Source: Cyanidium caldarium (lineage: Eukaryota; Rhodophyta; Bangiophyceae; Cyanidiales; Cyanidiaceae). Taken from it: a stretch of DNA of 64,000 nt. This document shows positions 19,503-29,216 of this stretch, piece after piece. The translations under genes and the position numbers were made by a program. The stretch spans positions 372,001 through 436,000 of the forward strand of contig JANCYW010000004.1 in assembly GCA_026184775.1 (NCBI GenBank). Direction: 5' to 3'. Positions within the stretch are counted from its first letter, which is position 1, and every line of letters starts with the position of its first letter. The notes below the pieces were generated by a model, which was given only the letters and a program-made list of their open reading frames with translations, did not search any database and was not told the origin of the DNA.

Positions 19503-19875
19503 TCGATGGGGGTGACGGGCGCGACACCGGCTGGGCGACACCGACAGACCGATACGGGAAACGGCGAATCCGGCGCCGCGGCATCACACACGACGCAGGC
19601 GCGTTGCACGCCGCACGCGTCGGAGGTGCGTAACGTGGGCAGGCCGGAGTCTCGGTGCGGCAAGGACGTGCAGAAGCGCGAGTGTTGCATAGTGATCGGT
19701 CACTGGGGGAATGGTGTCATAGTTCTCCATGAGCAAGTGGAGGTGGTTCGGTGTTTGGAGAGGGTGGCGGAGGAGCGTGCTGGGAGGCGAATGGGGAGCC
19801 GGGTGGGCGCCGAGAATACCGCCACCGAGTCGATCGATCCCGCGGACGCACCTGAAGCAGGTGCACTTTGAGGGA
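19503..19875. promoter_or_regulatory. Divergent spacer between two unrecognised genes
   Basis: This 373 bp region is a probable bidirectional promoter. The rightward frame is open from an ATG at 19729, so part of it could encode an N-terminal extension of the next protein. Nothing else is seen. Confidence 0.3.
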
Positions 19876-20730
19876 ATGGCAAAAACGCGCGGCTGGCGAC
19901 GGCCGGTGCCGCTCACTCACAATATCCGGTCGGTACCGACTCGCGCCTGCCGCTTCTCGTCGGAGGCGCCGCCAGCGCCGTCGCTGATGGATGCGGTTAT
20001 CGACGCGGACGCCTCCTTGTTATCCCCGCGTTATCTATTGCAGAATGCGGCGGCAGCGACAGCAGCGGCCGGGCTATATGGCGCACCCTCCATGTGGGAA
20101 ATGACGACGACATCGTCCGCCACCGCTACCCCCTCCGCTCACGGTGCGGATTCCCCATCCGCCGACGTCCATCGCTCCCCGGCTCTACCCGCTGCGCCGC
20201 CGCCGGTCACCGCCCGGGTGGTGGAAAAGGCGGGACGGCGCGTGGCCTCCAGGCGCGGCCCGCACAACATCGGCATCGGCTGGATATCGACGCTGGCCAT
20301 GAAGGCGGCCGCCGTATGCCTGGTGCAGGTGGCACTAGCGGCCATCTTGTACTGGATCGCGGTGAACCCGTACGCGCTCACGTTCACCAGCACTGCCGTG
20401 ATGGTGGCGTTTGCCACCAATCCCTCTGAGACCAGTTTTCTGGAGTGGAGCCGGCGGCAGGCACCACACGTGGCTGCTCAGAAACAGGGACTGGATGCGC
20501 TGCGCACTCGCCTGGCGCCGTACCTGCTGCGCTTTCAAGACTGGGAGTACTTTGATTTCGGCATGTGCAGCATGGTGCGACTGCGCGACTTTGCCGACTA
20601 CGTGTACTTGTACCTGGGCGTGTTCAATCGGTGGTACCTCACCGGGTGGTACCTGGACGCGCCCGAGACCGACGTGCGATGGGAGGAGCTGCGCCTCGGC
20701 AGCGGGAATGCAAGCGAGTCGGAGGCGTAG
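19876..20730 (+). CDS. Unrecognised membrane protein, possibly organelle-targeted
   Basis: The 284-residue protein begins MAKTRGWRRPVPLTHNIR, a basic, hydroxylated N-terminus that fits a presequence. A low-complexity Ala/Ser/Thr/Pro region of about 100 residues follows, then a conserved-looking C-terminal half. This half has an AAAVCLVQVALAAILYWIAV membrane segment, SFLEWSRRQAPHVAAQ and two aromatic stretches (QDWEYFDFGM, YVYLYLGVFNRWYLTGWYL). No family was recognised. An in-frame ATG at 19729 would add 49 residues. It ends 9 bp before the convergent stop of the next gene. It could be an inner-membrane or plastid-envelope protein, but this is inference from composition. Confidence 0.6.
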   Translation: MAKTRGWRRPVPLTHNIRSVPTRACRFSSEAPPAPSLMDAVIDADASLLSPRYLLQNAAAATAAAGLYGAPSMWEMTTTSSATATPSAHGADSPSADVHRSPALPAAPPPVTARVVEKAGRRVASRRGPHNIGIGWISTLAMKAAAVCLVQVALAAILYWIAVNPYALTFTSTAVMVAFATNPSETSFLEWSRRQAPHVAAQKQGLDALRTRLAPYLLRFQDWEYFDFGMCSMVRLRDFADYVYLYLGVFNRWYLTGWYLDAPETDVRWEELRLGSGNASESEA

Positions 20731-20739
20731 CGGGGGTGT

Positions 20740-21585
20740 TTATCGCGCTCTGTGGGGAGCGTTCGGTCGGTGCCGGCCAGAGCCTCTCCCGCGAGCGCCG
20801 CCTCGGCCTCTTCGGACGGCACCGCCGCGTCGATGCTCGTGATGAGGAGACAACGTGGTGCGGGATGGAGGTGGACGCTGCGCAGGCGGTTTGATGGTTG
20901 CCCACCCGCCTCGCGACGGTTTGCGGATACCCGCGCCGCCACGAGGCCGCCGGTCCACACCCCGATACACGCCCAGTCTACCCCGCAGTGCCGAGCGCGC
21001 GTTGGCCATCGGATGTCGGCCACGTTCCCGTCGCCCAATCCGAATAAAGTCGGAGCGGCCTAGCGCGGGTCGCGATGACCGCTGCGGTGGTTGCGCCCTA
21101 TCGTCACTGCCGTCGACCTCGTCCGGTAATATCGGCCCGCCGTTATGGGCAGGGCGTTCGGTGCGGGCCGTCCGCGCCTCTCGCAGCATCTGCTGCATGC
21201 GACTGGCAGCCGACTCGGCGTGTGTCTCTTGCGCGCTGCGGGCGTAGCGCTCGTCGATGGTCCATTGCGGGCGAGCGTCGGTTGTGAGAGCTTGGCGGGC
21301 AGCGCGATTCGGTGTCACCAATGGAGTTTTGGGGGCGTGGATTACCGGTGCTGGCGGAGGTGTCTTCGAGGTGTGAGAAGCGTCTTTCTCCGCCTCACGG
21401 GAGGTGTCCACCACCACTACCTCCTCCTCCTCCTCGTCGTCGTCGTCGAATTCGTCTTCACCACCCATACCCTCATATTCCCACTCTGGAGGAGGGTGCA
21501 GGCCCCACGCCATGTCGCTGTCCTTCGAGTCGGTGCCCCACGGGTCCTTCCCGTACGAGGAGTCGGCGTCCGAGTCGCTATCCAT
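20740..21585 (-). CDS. Unrecognised acidic/Arg-rich protein
   Basis: The frame gives 281 residues. The N-terminus is acidic (MDSDSDADSSYGKDPWGTDS, then a run of Asp/Glu followed by VVVVD), the middle is Pro/Thr-rich with a helix around ARSAQETHAESAASRMQQML, and the C-terminal third is Arg/Gly-rich (RGGAVRRGRGGARGRG). The acidic-then-RGG layout is seen in RNA-binding or chromatin proteins. The Arg-rich end may also be out-of-frame translation of non-coding sequence, since other minus-strand frames are also open there. Position between a convergent and a divergent neighbour, filling the gap neatly, supports a gene. The 3' half is the least certain. Confidence 0.45.
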   Translation of the reverse strand: MDSDSDADSSYGKDPWGTDSKDSDMAWGLHPPPEWEYEGMGGEDEFDDDDEEEEEVVVVDTSREAEKDASHTSKTPPPAPVIHAPKTPLVTPNRAARQALTTDARPQWTIDERYARSAQETHAESAASRMQQMLREARTARTERPAHNGGPILPDEVDGSDDRAQPPQRSSRPALGRSDFIRIGRRERGRHPMANARSALRGRLGVYRGVDRRPRGGAGIRKPSRGGWATIKPPAQRPPPSRTTLSPHHEHRRGGAVRRGRGGARGRGSGRHRPNAPHRAR

Positions 21586-21975
21586 CCTGAGGGCAGGAAC
21601 GGTGGACCCGCGCGGAGACGCTCGCAACAGTTAGTAGCAAAGTCGTCACTCTCACCGCTCAACCCCAGGCGCCAAACGCATCACCCTACTCCTCTGTATG
21701 CGTGCGACATTCCTCTCTGTACGAATGGCTCTCCGAAGGCTTTCCCCTCCCCGCAGTGCTCATCCTCATCCGACACGTCCGCGAGTCCAGCGGCGCGAGC
21801 ACCGACGCGCGCATCGCGTTCAGACCGTGGCGCGCGCTCCGCACACTCTGGCGGACCGCCGACGATGGTGCACAGCGCCCACGACACAACTGGCGGACCG
21901 CTATTCGGTCGTATTACCTGCTTTCATTCGACTCTCCTGCAACGCATGACATCAATCGGATAGCGATCACGCAAG
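21586..21975. promoter_or_regulatory. Divergent spacer upstream of ALG3
   Basis: These 390 bp separate the acidic protein gene (leftward) and ALG3 (rightward). No small gene is convincing. It presumably carries both promoters. Confidence 0.3.
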
Positions 21976-23343
21976 ATGCCCTCGGGTCGTTCTCTTACCA
22001 AGACCGCCCAGCGCTGGCGCGTGCGGCACCTCTGGCTGCTCGTGTTCGGTCTCGATCTGAGTGTGGCCGTGCTGGTGGCTTATCGAGTGCGCTACACTGA
22101 GATCGACTGGCGCGCTTACATGCAGCAGGTGCACCAGGTGTACGTCGGCGGCGAGCGCGATTACGCCCGAGTGCGCGGACAGACCGGGCCGCTGGTATAC
22201 CCTGGCGGTTTTCTGCGAGCGTACCGCTGGCTGCAACAGTGCAGCCGGGGCGGTGAGCACATTGCGATGGCACAGCGGATATTTGCGGCATTGCACGCGC
22301 TGCACGCCACTCTGCACTATGCCACTCTGGCCGTAGCGTTGCATGACCAGACGCCGACGGCATTCCCGTTGTCGTGGAAGTTGTGCTGGTGCACGGCGCT
22401 GGGCATGGCCTCGCGCCGCGTCATGTCCATCTACGTGCTGCGACTGTTCAATGACGCGGTGGAATCGGTGACCATGCAGTTGGCGCTCTTGTTGCTGGTG
22501 TACAACCGGCGATCGCAGCGTGCGTCTCCCGCGACTCCATCACCTGTTGCTCGCCGTCGTACCGCACCGCATGCCTCTCTGATCGTCGATGCACTGGCCG
22601 CGCTGGTGTTCTCGCTCGCAGTGAGCATCAAGATGAACGCGTTGCTGTACACGCCGGCAGTGCTGCTCCTGGTGGCCGCCGCACATGGCCTGGGACGCGC
22701 TCTCATCCTCCTGATCGTCGTGTGCGGGGCGGTGCAGTTGGCGCTGGGCTGGCCATTTCTCTCGCGCCATCCGATATCTTATCTGCGCAAAGCGTTCGAG
22801 CTGAGCCGCGTGTTTGAACATCGCTGGAGCGTGAATTACGCCTTCTTGCCTGCCCGGCTATTCACCAGTCGCGCGCTGGCGATGGCGTTGTTGTCGGCGC
22901 ATGTGGCCGTGTTGGCGTTGGCGGCGTATTGGGTGTTGCGGCGGGCGCGGACCCGTCAACGACATCGCCTGTTGCACACGGCATCGGGCGCGCTGCTCAC
23001 CCTCGGCTGGTGTCATCACGTGGGCATCCTCTTCGCGCGCACCCTGCACTACCAGTTTCTGGCGTGGAGCTGGTGGCTGTTGCCGTTTCTGTGTCTGAGC
23101 GGAGCGCCAGCGCGTCTCCGCCCCCGACATCGATGGCGACAGCTCGCACGCATTGTGCTTTTACGCGTCACGCCTCTCGGCATCATCGAGGTGGTGTTTC
23201 AAATCTACCCGCCACGGCCACTGGCGTCCGTCGCGCTACACCTGGCACACCTGTGGGTGCTGGCGTTGGCGACCGAGTCGGCGCTGCACCCGCCGCCGCT
23301 GACAGAGACGAGCGACACCCGCCGCGCTGCCGCTCGAAAGTGA
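21976..23343 (+). CDS. ALG3: Dol-P-Man:Man5GlcNAc2-PP-dolichol alpha-1,3-mannosyltransferase (ALG3)
   Basis: The 455-residue polytopic ER membrane protein adds the first lumenal mannose (Man5 to Man6) to the dolichol-linked N-glycan precursor. The diagnostic region lies near the N-terminus: TEIDWRAYMQQV, then YARVRGQTGPLVYPGGF. It is followed by a chain of hydrophobic helices and the RLFNDAVESV, VSIKMNALLYTPAVLLLV, LGWPFLSRHPISYLRKAFEL, FEHRWSVNYAF and LYTHHVGILF-like (HHVGILFARTLHYQF) motifs of the family. Length agrees with other ALG3 proteins. The ATG at 21976 is the first in frame. Presence of ALG3 implies an N-glycan longer than Man5, and it pairs functionally with OST48 in this window. 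Confidence 0.93.
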   Translation: MPSGRSLTKTAQRWRVRHLWLLVFGLDLSVAVLVAYRVRYTEIDWRAYMQQVHQVYVGGERDYARVRGQTGPLVYPGGFLRAYRWLQQCSRGGEHIAMAQRIFAALHALHATLHYATLAVALHDQTPTAFPLSWKLCWCTALGMASRRVMSIYVLRLFNDAVESVTMQLALLLLVYNRRSQRASPATPSPVARRRTAPHASLIVDALAALVFSLAVSIKMNALLYTPAVLLLVAAAHGLGRALILLIVVCGAVQLALGWPFLSRHPISYLRKAFELSRVFEHRWSVNYAFLPARLFTSRALAMALLSAHVAVLALAAYWVLRRARTRQRHRLLHTASGALLTLGWCHHVGILFARTLHYQFLAWSWWLLPFLCLSGAPARLRPRHRWRQLARIVLLRVTPLGIIEVVFQIYPPRPLASVALHLAHLWVLALATESALHPPPLTETSDTRRAAARK

Positions 23344-23371
23344 CCATGGTGCCTTTCGGGAAGCGTGAGAT

Positions 23372-23400
23372 GCACGCACGCACGCACGCACGCACGCACA
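23372..23400. repeat. (GCAC)n tetranucleotide microsatellite
   Basis: About seven tandem GCAC units lie 28 bp after the ALG3 stop and before the convergent carrier gene. It is a simple repeat in the 3' region, of use as a polymorphic marker but with no inferred function. Confidence 0.8.
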
Positions 23401-23451
23401 TACACACACCTCTCCGCAACCCGCTCCGGCCCGCGCCTGCGTACCTGCCAC

Positions 23452-24786
23452 TCACGCGTCTCTCTTGCCATCTCCTGCTGACTGTTGCTGCAATCGTCTC
23501 TGAGCGGCCGCTCGCGCGTCGAAATGCTGCTTCACCAACGAGTACAACAGCACGCCGCCTAGTGCAATCGCGCTGCCGAGCCATCCGCGCCAGTCGATGG
23601 GATTCTTAAACACGATCACGCTGGCCACGATGATCACCACCCGCTTCACCGTGTTGCCCACGGCATGCGTCACCGGGTGCACATTGTCGAGCGCCAAAAA
23701 GGCGGTCTCGTTGTAGAGGTAGAAGAAGAGCCCGCTGATGGCCACCCACATCATCAACTTGGGCAACGTCAGGACGGCCGCCGCGGTGCGCCAGGCGGTG
23801 GGAAACACCCGCCACTCGGCCGCCAGCGCAAACGGGAACAGCAGCACCGTGCACATAAGGGTCAGCACCGCGTACAGGTTCATGGCCGACATGTTCTTAC
23901 CCTTGGGCTGGCTCATGCTCACCTTGCTGAGGAGGTTGCGGGTGGTGAAGGCGAAATTGGAGCCCATGGCGGTGAGAAAGCCGAGCCAATTGAAGCTCAC
24001 CTCCGACAGCGACGCCATGATCACACCCGCCACAATGGGCACCAGCGAGGCGTACACCGGCGCCGCGAAGGTGCTCTTGAGGAACACGGCCGAGCCGACC
24101 ACGTTGATAAACGGCTCCAGCGCCTTGACCACGTGCGTGAAACTGATGGCCACTGCGCCGAAAGACAGCACCGTGCACAGGTGGCCGACGGCGTGCGCGG
24201 CCGCAATGGGCATCAGAGCGCGCACGTTGTCCACGGTGAGCACCGGCGCCTTGCGAATGCCGCTAGCCCATATGAAGAAGATGTACGGCAGGCCGAGCAC
24301 CAGCTGCAGCCAGGCCATAATCCAGCCGCCGCCGCCGCCCATGGCATTCAGGACCGTCTTGTTGGCGATGTTGTAGACGACGTTGAACACGTACCACAGC
24401 AGAAAATACGAGCCGACCTTGAGGCGATGCATCCACTCCGACTCGTCCGAGGTGGACGGTGATGGCGTCAGCGAATCGGAGGCGGACGGCGACGACGTGT
24501 AGTCTGCCGAGCGCACCGCCGGAGTGGACTCGTCCGACGCCAGACCCATACGCCACGCCGATCGCCCCGACGACCTCGGAGAGGACGTTCTCAGACCGAG
24601 AAAACGTTCGGTCGTGAAGTGTCCGCTAATCGTCGAGAACCGGCTCGGATGAAGAGCGGTGAGGCGGCGATGCGTCGGGTGGCGAGCGACCCGTGCACGT
24701 CCGCGGGCGCCAGCCGTCGTCGGCCACCGCGTCGGCGCCTGCGCGAACCCCACCCACTCTCCTCGCGCGCCCATGGCGAGCAGCAT
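23452..24786 (-). CDS. Plastid phosphate translocator-family carrier (TPT/PPT/GPT type)
   Basis: The 444-residue protein has a ~110-residue Ser/Arg/Thr-rich N-terminus of transit-peptide character, then about eight to ten membrane helices of the triose-phosphate transporter family. Signatures include WYVFNVVYNIANKTVLNAM, HAVGHLCTVLSFGAVAISFT, HVVKALEPFINVV, SLVPIVAGVIMASLSEVSFN, FAFTTRNLLSKVSM, NETAFLALDNVHPVTHAVGN and TVKRVVIIVASVIVF. The two Lys-containing blocks (HVVKALEP and the late NTVKR) carry the residues known to bind phosphate. Such carriers exchange Pi for triose-, hexose- or PEP-phosphates across the plastid envelope. Which substrate applies is not decidable by eye. It is convergent with ALG3. 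The ATG at 24786 is used. Confidence 0.88.
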   Translation of the reverse strand: MLLAMGARGEWVGFAQAPTRWPTTAGARGRARVARHPTHRRLTALHPSRFSTISGHFTTERFLGLRTSSPRSSGRSAWRMGLASDESTPAVRSADYTSSPSASDSLTPSPSTSDESEWMHRLKVGSYFLLWYVFNVVYNIANKTVLNAMGGGGGWIMAWLQLVLGLPYIFFIWASGIRKAPVLTVDNVRALMPIAAAHAVGHLCTVLSFGAVAISFTHVVKALEPFINVVGSAVFLKSTFAAPVYASLVPIVAGVIMASLSEVSFNWLGFLTAMGSNFAFTTRNLLSKVSMSQPKGKNMSAMNLYAVLTLMCTVLLFPFALAAEWRVFPTAWRTAAAVLTLPKLMMWVAISGLFFYLYNETAFLALDNVHPVTHAVGNTVKRVVIIVASVIVFKNPIDWRGWLGSAIALGGVLLYSLVKQHFDARAAAQRRLQQQSAGDGKRDA

Positions 24787-25146
24787 TGTGTACGGCTAGC
24801 CACCGATCGCACCGCGACACGGACAGGAAAGTGTACCGAGCGCGCGCAGCCGACGTGCTGTGAGCGCTGCGTCGCGCACCGACAGCCGTGCCCGACGTCG
24901 AACGAGCGGACGGCGGATGCGCTCCTCGGCGTTCGGCGGCCTCGAGCGCGCAGTCAATCAAAATGAAATTCAATCAAGAAAAAGGAATGGAGCAGCCCGA
25001 GGAGCCACCGGAGAGGAGCTAGGCGAGTCGCCACCGAGCACCGTTGCTTCACTGACGTATGTCGCACGGACGAAGTGTCGCCAACCCAGTTCTTCACCAC
25101 ACGAAACAGCACACCCGAGTACAAACACACACAACTCTTCCCATCT
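24787..25146. promoter_or_regulatory. Spacer upstream of the phosphate-translocator gene
   Basis: These 360 bp lie between two leftward genes. No gene or RNA is seen. The part near 24950-24990 is briefly AT-rich (AATCAAAATGAAATTCAATC), unlike the surroundings, and may mark a transcript end or a core promoter. Confidence 0.3.
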
Positions 25147-27243
25147 TCACATTCGACTGCAGGGCATACCCGTCCCGTTCGCTGACGGCGCATCGCGAAA
25201 GGCGACGCGCTCCCGAGCCGCCACCGCGCCGATATTCTCGCGGGCGTTACGCGACACCCAGTCGAAAGCGATCGGCGCCAGCAACATGCGCGGAATGGCG
25301 AAACTGTCCACCAGCGCTTGTGCGTGCGGGCGCATCTCGCGACAGAGCGCTATCATCTGCTGGTGCACGCGCTGGAGCACCGTGGCCGGATCGCGCCACA
25401 CGCCCATGCGCGTGCACAGCGATCCATGCACATCCAACACGTACAAGCCGTAGAGCGCCCGACACAACTCCAGTGGGCGGCGCACGTCGGGGTCGCGCTC
25501 CCGAGCGATCCCCTCGGAGGCGACGCGGTATGCCAGGAGATAGGCAGACACGCGCCCCACATCCACCGCCGTGTCCAGACACGCACCATTCCACCAATAG
25601 AAGGCGTCGGCCGCGCTCATGGCCTTAGCCGGGGCCATCTGGCGCGCCAGCTCCCGCACCAGCGCGTGCTCCAAACGCTCCAGCGCGTGTTGCGCAAACG
25701 CCGCCTCGCGCACCTGCTGCATCTCCGACGGCGGTTCCGGCGGCGGTTCCGGATACTGCCCGCGAACGTACGCGTTGAGTAGCGCGCGTGCCACCTGCTG
25801 CACCAACACGATATTGGTGCCCTCGTACGTCAAGTACACGTCGAAATCGCTCTTCAACACTCCGATGCGGTTCTCTGCCAGATACCCCATCCCGCCGCAC
25901 GACTCGCGACACTCCTGCAGCGTCTCCGACATCATCCACGTGGTGACCGCTTTCAGCCCCGAACTCCACAGGTGGATCTCTTTCACGTTCGGGTCGGTCG
26001 TGCGGTGATGCCAGCGTTGCTTGAGGCGGTTGGCGGCCAGCGCGAACACGTAAGTCGACGCCAGGCGCGGCAGCAGACGCACCTGATGCGATTGGAAATC
26101 CATCAACAACATCTCCTGTCGCGGTGATGCACTGACCTCCTCGCCGTTCGCCTCATCGTCGTCGTCATCGCCGCCGTCGGCATCGCCGCTGGGAGCAAAC
26201 GCCCGCCGCGACAACGCGTACCGAATGGCGATGCTCAGTCCGGTCTTCATGCGATTCACCGCACCCACACTGATGCTCACCCGGCCGCCGGTCAGTGCCG
26301 CCAACTGCGCGGCAAACTGCTCGTCGCCAGTCTTGTACGCCGACCGATACGTGCCGTCGGGCAGCACTTGCGAGAAACCGCTCAGCATCTGCGACAGCGG
26401 CACGCGCACGTGGTCAAACCAGATGCGTCCATTGTCCACTCCATTGAGTCCCTGCTTCACGCCCACATCCGCCAGTGTGATGTTCGGACAGACGCGTCCA
26501 TCATCCTCGCGCAACCGCACCACGAACGGGTGTATGCCGCGGCGCACCCCGTCGGGCGTGGTGAGCTTGGCGAACACCACTGCCCAGCGGGCACTCTGCG
26601 CAGCCCCGCCAATCCAATACTTCTGTGCGGTCTCGGTGGGCGTGTGCAGCGTGAAGTGACGCGTGTGCGGGTCATACGTGGCCATCGTCTCGATGCCGCG
26701 CACGTTCGAGCCGTGACCCAGTTCGGTGAGCGCAAAGCAGCCGAGCATGCGGGCGGTCTCGATATCGGGCAGCCACCGCCGCCGCTGCTCCTCGCTGCCC
26801 AACAGTGCCACGCTGCTGCCGAACAGTCCGTAGTGCACGCCCATTTTCACTTCGAACGAATGGTCCACATAGCCACACGACTCCATCACCGCGTCGTAAC
26901 GCCCGCGCGACGCCGGCGAGTAGGCGGTTAGCGTGCCCTCCAGCAGACGCTCCTCGCGAACGACTGCCCAACGCGCCATGACCAACTCGCGCTCCTCTGG
27001 CACCGTCAGACCGTACCGCGGCGCGAACAACTCGGCGCGCGTCTCGAACAGGCGGTACATGCGGTCGCGCATCGGCACGTCGTGCCCGTCCAACAGCGCC
27101 CGCAACCGCGACTGGTTCACCGTGAAGGGTGCGGCAGAAACCGCTAGCTTGGGTGGCATGACGGTCGAGTTGGGCAGCGAGTGCTCCTGGTCGACGGGGG
27201 TGTCGCGGGTGCAGTGCACCGCTGCTGTCGGCGCCGCAGTCAT
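25147..27243 (-). CDS. ACOX: Peroxisomal acyl-CoA oxidase
   Basis: The 698-residue enzyme performs the first step of peroxisomal beta-oxidation, desaturating acyl-CoA with FAD and passing electrons to O2. Family blocks are present: [96 protein letters not shown] and the catalytic Glu region [19 protein letters not shown]. The C-terminal half carries the second helical domain. The last three residues are Ser-Arg-Met, a known variant of the C-terminal PTS1 peroxisomal signal in plants, so peroxisomal import is likely. The ATG at 27243 (MTAAPTAAV) is chosen. The frame runs on to 27402 only through a CA/TG microsatellite giving Cys-Val repeats. Confidence 0.94.
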   Translation of the reverse strand: MTAAPTAAVHCTRDTPVDQEHSLPNSTVMPPKLAVSAAPFTVNQSRLRALLDGHDVPMRDRMYRLFETRAELFAPRYGLTVPEERELVMARWAVVREERLLEGTLTAYSPASRGRYDAVMESCGYVDHSFEVKMGVHYGLFGSSVALLGSEEQRRRWLPDIETARMLGCFALTELGHGSNVRGIETMATYDPHTRHFTLHTPTETAQKYWIGGAAQSARWAVVFAKLTTPDGVRRGIHPFVVRLREDDGRVCPNITLADVGVKQGLNGVDNGRIWFDHVRVPLSQMLSGFSQVLPDGTYRSAYKTGDEQFAAQLAALTGGRVSISVGAVNRMKTGLSIAIRYALSRRAFAPSGDADGGDDDDDEANGEEVSASPRQEMLLMDFQSHQVRLLPRLASTYVFALAANRLKQRWHHRTTDPNVKEIHLWSSGLKAVTTWMMSETLQECRESCGGMGYLAENRIGVLKSDFDVYLTYEGTNIVLVQQVARALLNAYVRGQYPEPPPEPPSEMQQVREAAFAQHALERLEHALVRELARQMAPAKAMSAADAFYWWNGACLDTAVDVGRVSAYLLAYRVASEGIARERDPDVRRPLELCRALYGLYVLDVHGSLCTRMGVWRDPATVLQRVHQQMIALCREMRPHAQALVDSFAIPRMLLAPIAFDWVSRNARENIGAVAARERVAFRDAPSANGTGMPCSRM

Positions 27244-27606
27244 CGTGGTGAACTTCGAGACGAAGCCGTCGTTGGCGGTTTGTTCGCGTCGCGTCTTTCT
27301 GGAAGATCCCCCTGCTCCTCCTCCTTCGCCTTCACCTTGATAGCGTCCAATCGGAAGACAAACACAGCGCCAGTACACACAGGCACACACACACACACAC
27401 ACTCGAAGCTGTCTCCAACACCAACACCTTTCTCACACGGTCGTCTCACAGCTGCCAGCGTTGAGTGAGCACCCTCCACGCGAAAACGTCCCGAGCGACA
27501 CACCGGCGAATCTCGCGGCTGCGGTGCCCGCGCCAATCGGTGCGGCAGTCGGGCACACACACACACACCCTGCGGCCAGGAAGCGACCTCGCAAAAGGAT
27601 TCTCGT
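27244..27606. promoter_or_regulatory. Acyl-CoA oxidase upstream region with two CA microsatellites
   Basis: This 363 bp spacer has no gene. It contains two (CA)n tracts, at about 27384-27402 and 27553-27568, flanking what is probably the promoter or leader of the acyl-CoA oxidase gene. The next gene's stop is at its right edge. Confidence 0.4.
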
Positions 27607-28878
27607 TTATCCGTTCATCTTCCAGTCGAGGATGCTCTCCAGCGCATAATGGTCAGACAGCTGTTCAAAAGGTGTCTTCTCGGGTGGTTGCACTCGGAAA
27701 GTCACCACACGGGTGCGGATGGCGTCCAGAGGCATCGATGCCGTCTCGCGCACCAGCACGTAATCGAGGCGCTTGCGGCAGGCGCGGTCTTTGGCGCCGG
27801 CCAGGGAATGCTCCACCGGGCGGCCGTCGGCGTCCACGTCACCCACGGTGATTGGGTGCGTTCCGTGGTGTTCCTCGCGCAGCAGATCTCTGAATGACGG
27901 TCGGATGGCATCCGCTGATCCCTTCCGAGGTGACTGCTGCAATATCTGCATCATCTCCCGATACTCCTCCGAATCCGAGCTGTCAGTGGCGCTGCGCCGG
28001 CCGTTCACGTTCAGATCGCCACAGACGATGAGCGGTCGAGTGGCGGAACCGTGTCGGTGAAGGAAGGTCGCCAGTTGGTGTATTTGGCGGCGGCGCACGC
28101 CAGCGATGCCACGATGACGAATGTCGCCGGCTTGCGCGTGGGTGGCGAACATGTCCACCTCGAGGCGGCCGCTCGATTGCGCCGTATTCAATGGGGCCGG
28201 CAGGGCAATGCGGGCGTGCAGCACCCCCTTGGCGGTCAATACATCGATGTAGCGCCAGTGGGCGCTGCGATACGTAGTGTGATGCGAGGCAACGATGGGG
28301 TGTCGCGACAGAATGGTCACACCGCCGTCCACCACTTTGGGCGGCCAGCAGAGCAGGGGCGGCGGATACGGCAGCGAGGTGGAGTATCGGTAGCCGCCGA
28401 GTTTCGCGGCCGTGGCCAGAAAGGCAGCTCGCCGCGGTGCACCCAGCGCGAACAGCTCCTGCAGCGCCACCACGTCGGCGTCGCGGAGGATGAGTTGTGC
28501 CAGGATCCTGCCCAGCCGCTCGTCTTTGTAATCGTTGCCATGAGAGGTCACGCCCGGCGGGCGTATGAACACGTTATAGGAGAGTAGTCGCACTCGCACC
28601 GAATTCGGGGAGGCAGGTGGTGCCGAGGCTACAGACGATACACTGTCCGTCGCTCTTGCGGCGGCGAGTTCCCGCTCCGCCTGCGCCTCGTAGTATGCGC
28701 ACAGCCGCCGTCGCCATAAACGCCAACAAGCGCCGACGATCCCCCAACAACTGAACGCCACCAACACCCAGCTTGCTTTGTCTAGAATCAGAGCCCCCGC
28801 TTTGTCCAGTTCAACGCGAACGGTGAGAAGCGCGGCGGTGATGGCCACCGCCAGCCCGAGAACTCTCGCCCACCGCAT
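27607..28878 (-). CDS. Membrane-anchored endonuclease/exonuclease/phosphatase-fold enzyme, neutral sphingomyelinase-like
   Basis: The 423-residue protein opens with two hydrophobic helices (about residues 5-20 and 38-56), followed by a DNase I-like catalytic domain. Motifs seen: VRLLSYNVFIRPP, DADVVALQELFALG (metal-binding Glu), DGGVTILSRHPIV, VDMFATHAQAG, PLIVCGDLNVNG, KRLDYVLVRE and QLSDHYALESIL (catalytic His). The FIRPPG loop after the first strand, the SRHPIV segment and N-terminal membrane helices fit neutral sphingomyelinase (SMPD2/3-like) or a related phosphodiesterase of membrane lipids. Inositol-polyphosphate 5-phosphatases share the fold but have different motif spacing. The ATG at 28878 is first in frame. 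Confidence 0.8.
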   Translation of the reverse strand: MRWARVLGLAVAITAALLTVRVELDKAGALILDKASWVLVAFSCWGIVGACWRLWRRRLCAYYEAQAERELAAARATDSVSSVASAPPASPNSVRVRLLSYNVFIRPPGVTSHGNDYKDERLGRILAQLILRDADVVALQELFALGAPRRAAFLATAAKLGGYRYSTSLPYPPPLLCWPPKVVDGGVTILSRHPIVASHHTTYRSAHWRYIDVLTAKGVLHARIALPAPLNTAQSSGRLEVDMFATHAQAGDIRHRGIAGVRRRQIHQLATFLHRHGSATRPLIVCGDLNVNGRRSATDSSDSEEYREMMQILQQSPRKGSADAIRPSFRDLLREEHHGTHPITVGDVDADGRPVEHSLAGAKDRACRKRLDYVLVRETASMPLDAIRTRVVTFRVQPPEKTPFEQLSDHYALESILDWKMNG

Positions 28879-29216
28879 ACTTTACCAGAGAGAGAGAGTG
28901 TGTGTGTCTAGTCTAGCGCGTTATCCTCAGCACATGGCGATGACCTGTCGGGCTGGAGGTTCTTCGGCTTGTGCTCGAGTAGGTCGCGTCTCGGAACGCA
29001 ACGCGCCAACACCGCATCCATTCGTCGCGACGGCATTTCGACAACAGCATCGTCACATGCGTGTTGTCTTTGGAGGCGGATGCCATGGTGGAATCCGATA
29101 GGCACCCCGTGACCCCTCCGCTCTCTACCACTGATCTTTACTACTGGCATGCGCTGCCCATTCCTCGTCTGATATACCGTCCTTGGTAGTCGGTCTCGCC
29201 GTATCTCCAGCAGCGC
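28879..29216. promoter_or_regulatory. Spacer with AG/TG microsatellite upstream of the nSMase-like gene
   Basis: No gene was found in these 338 bp. A compound (AG)n(TG)n microsatellite (about 28887-28907) sits within 30 bp of the start codon, in the likely 5' leader. Confidence 0.35.
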
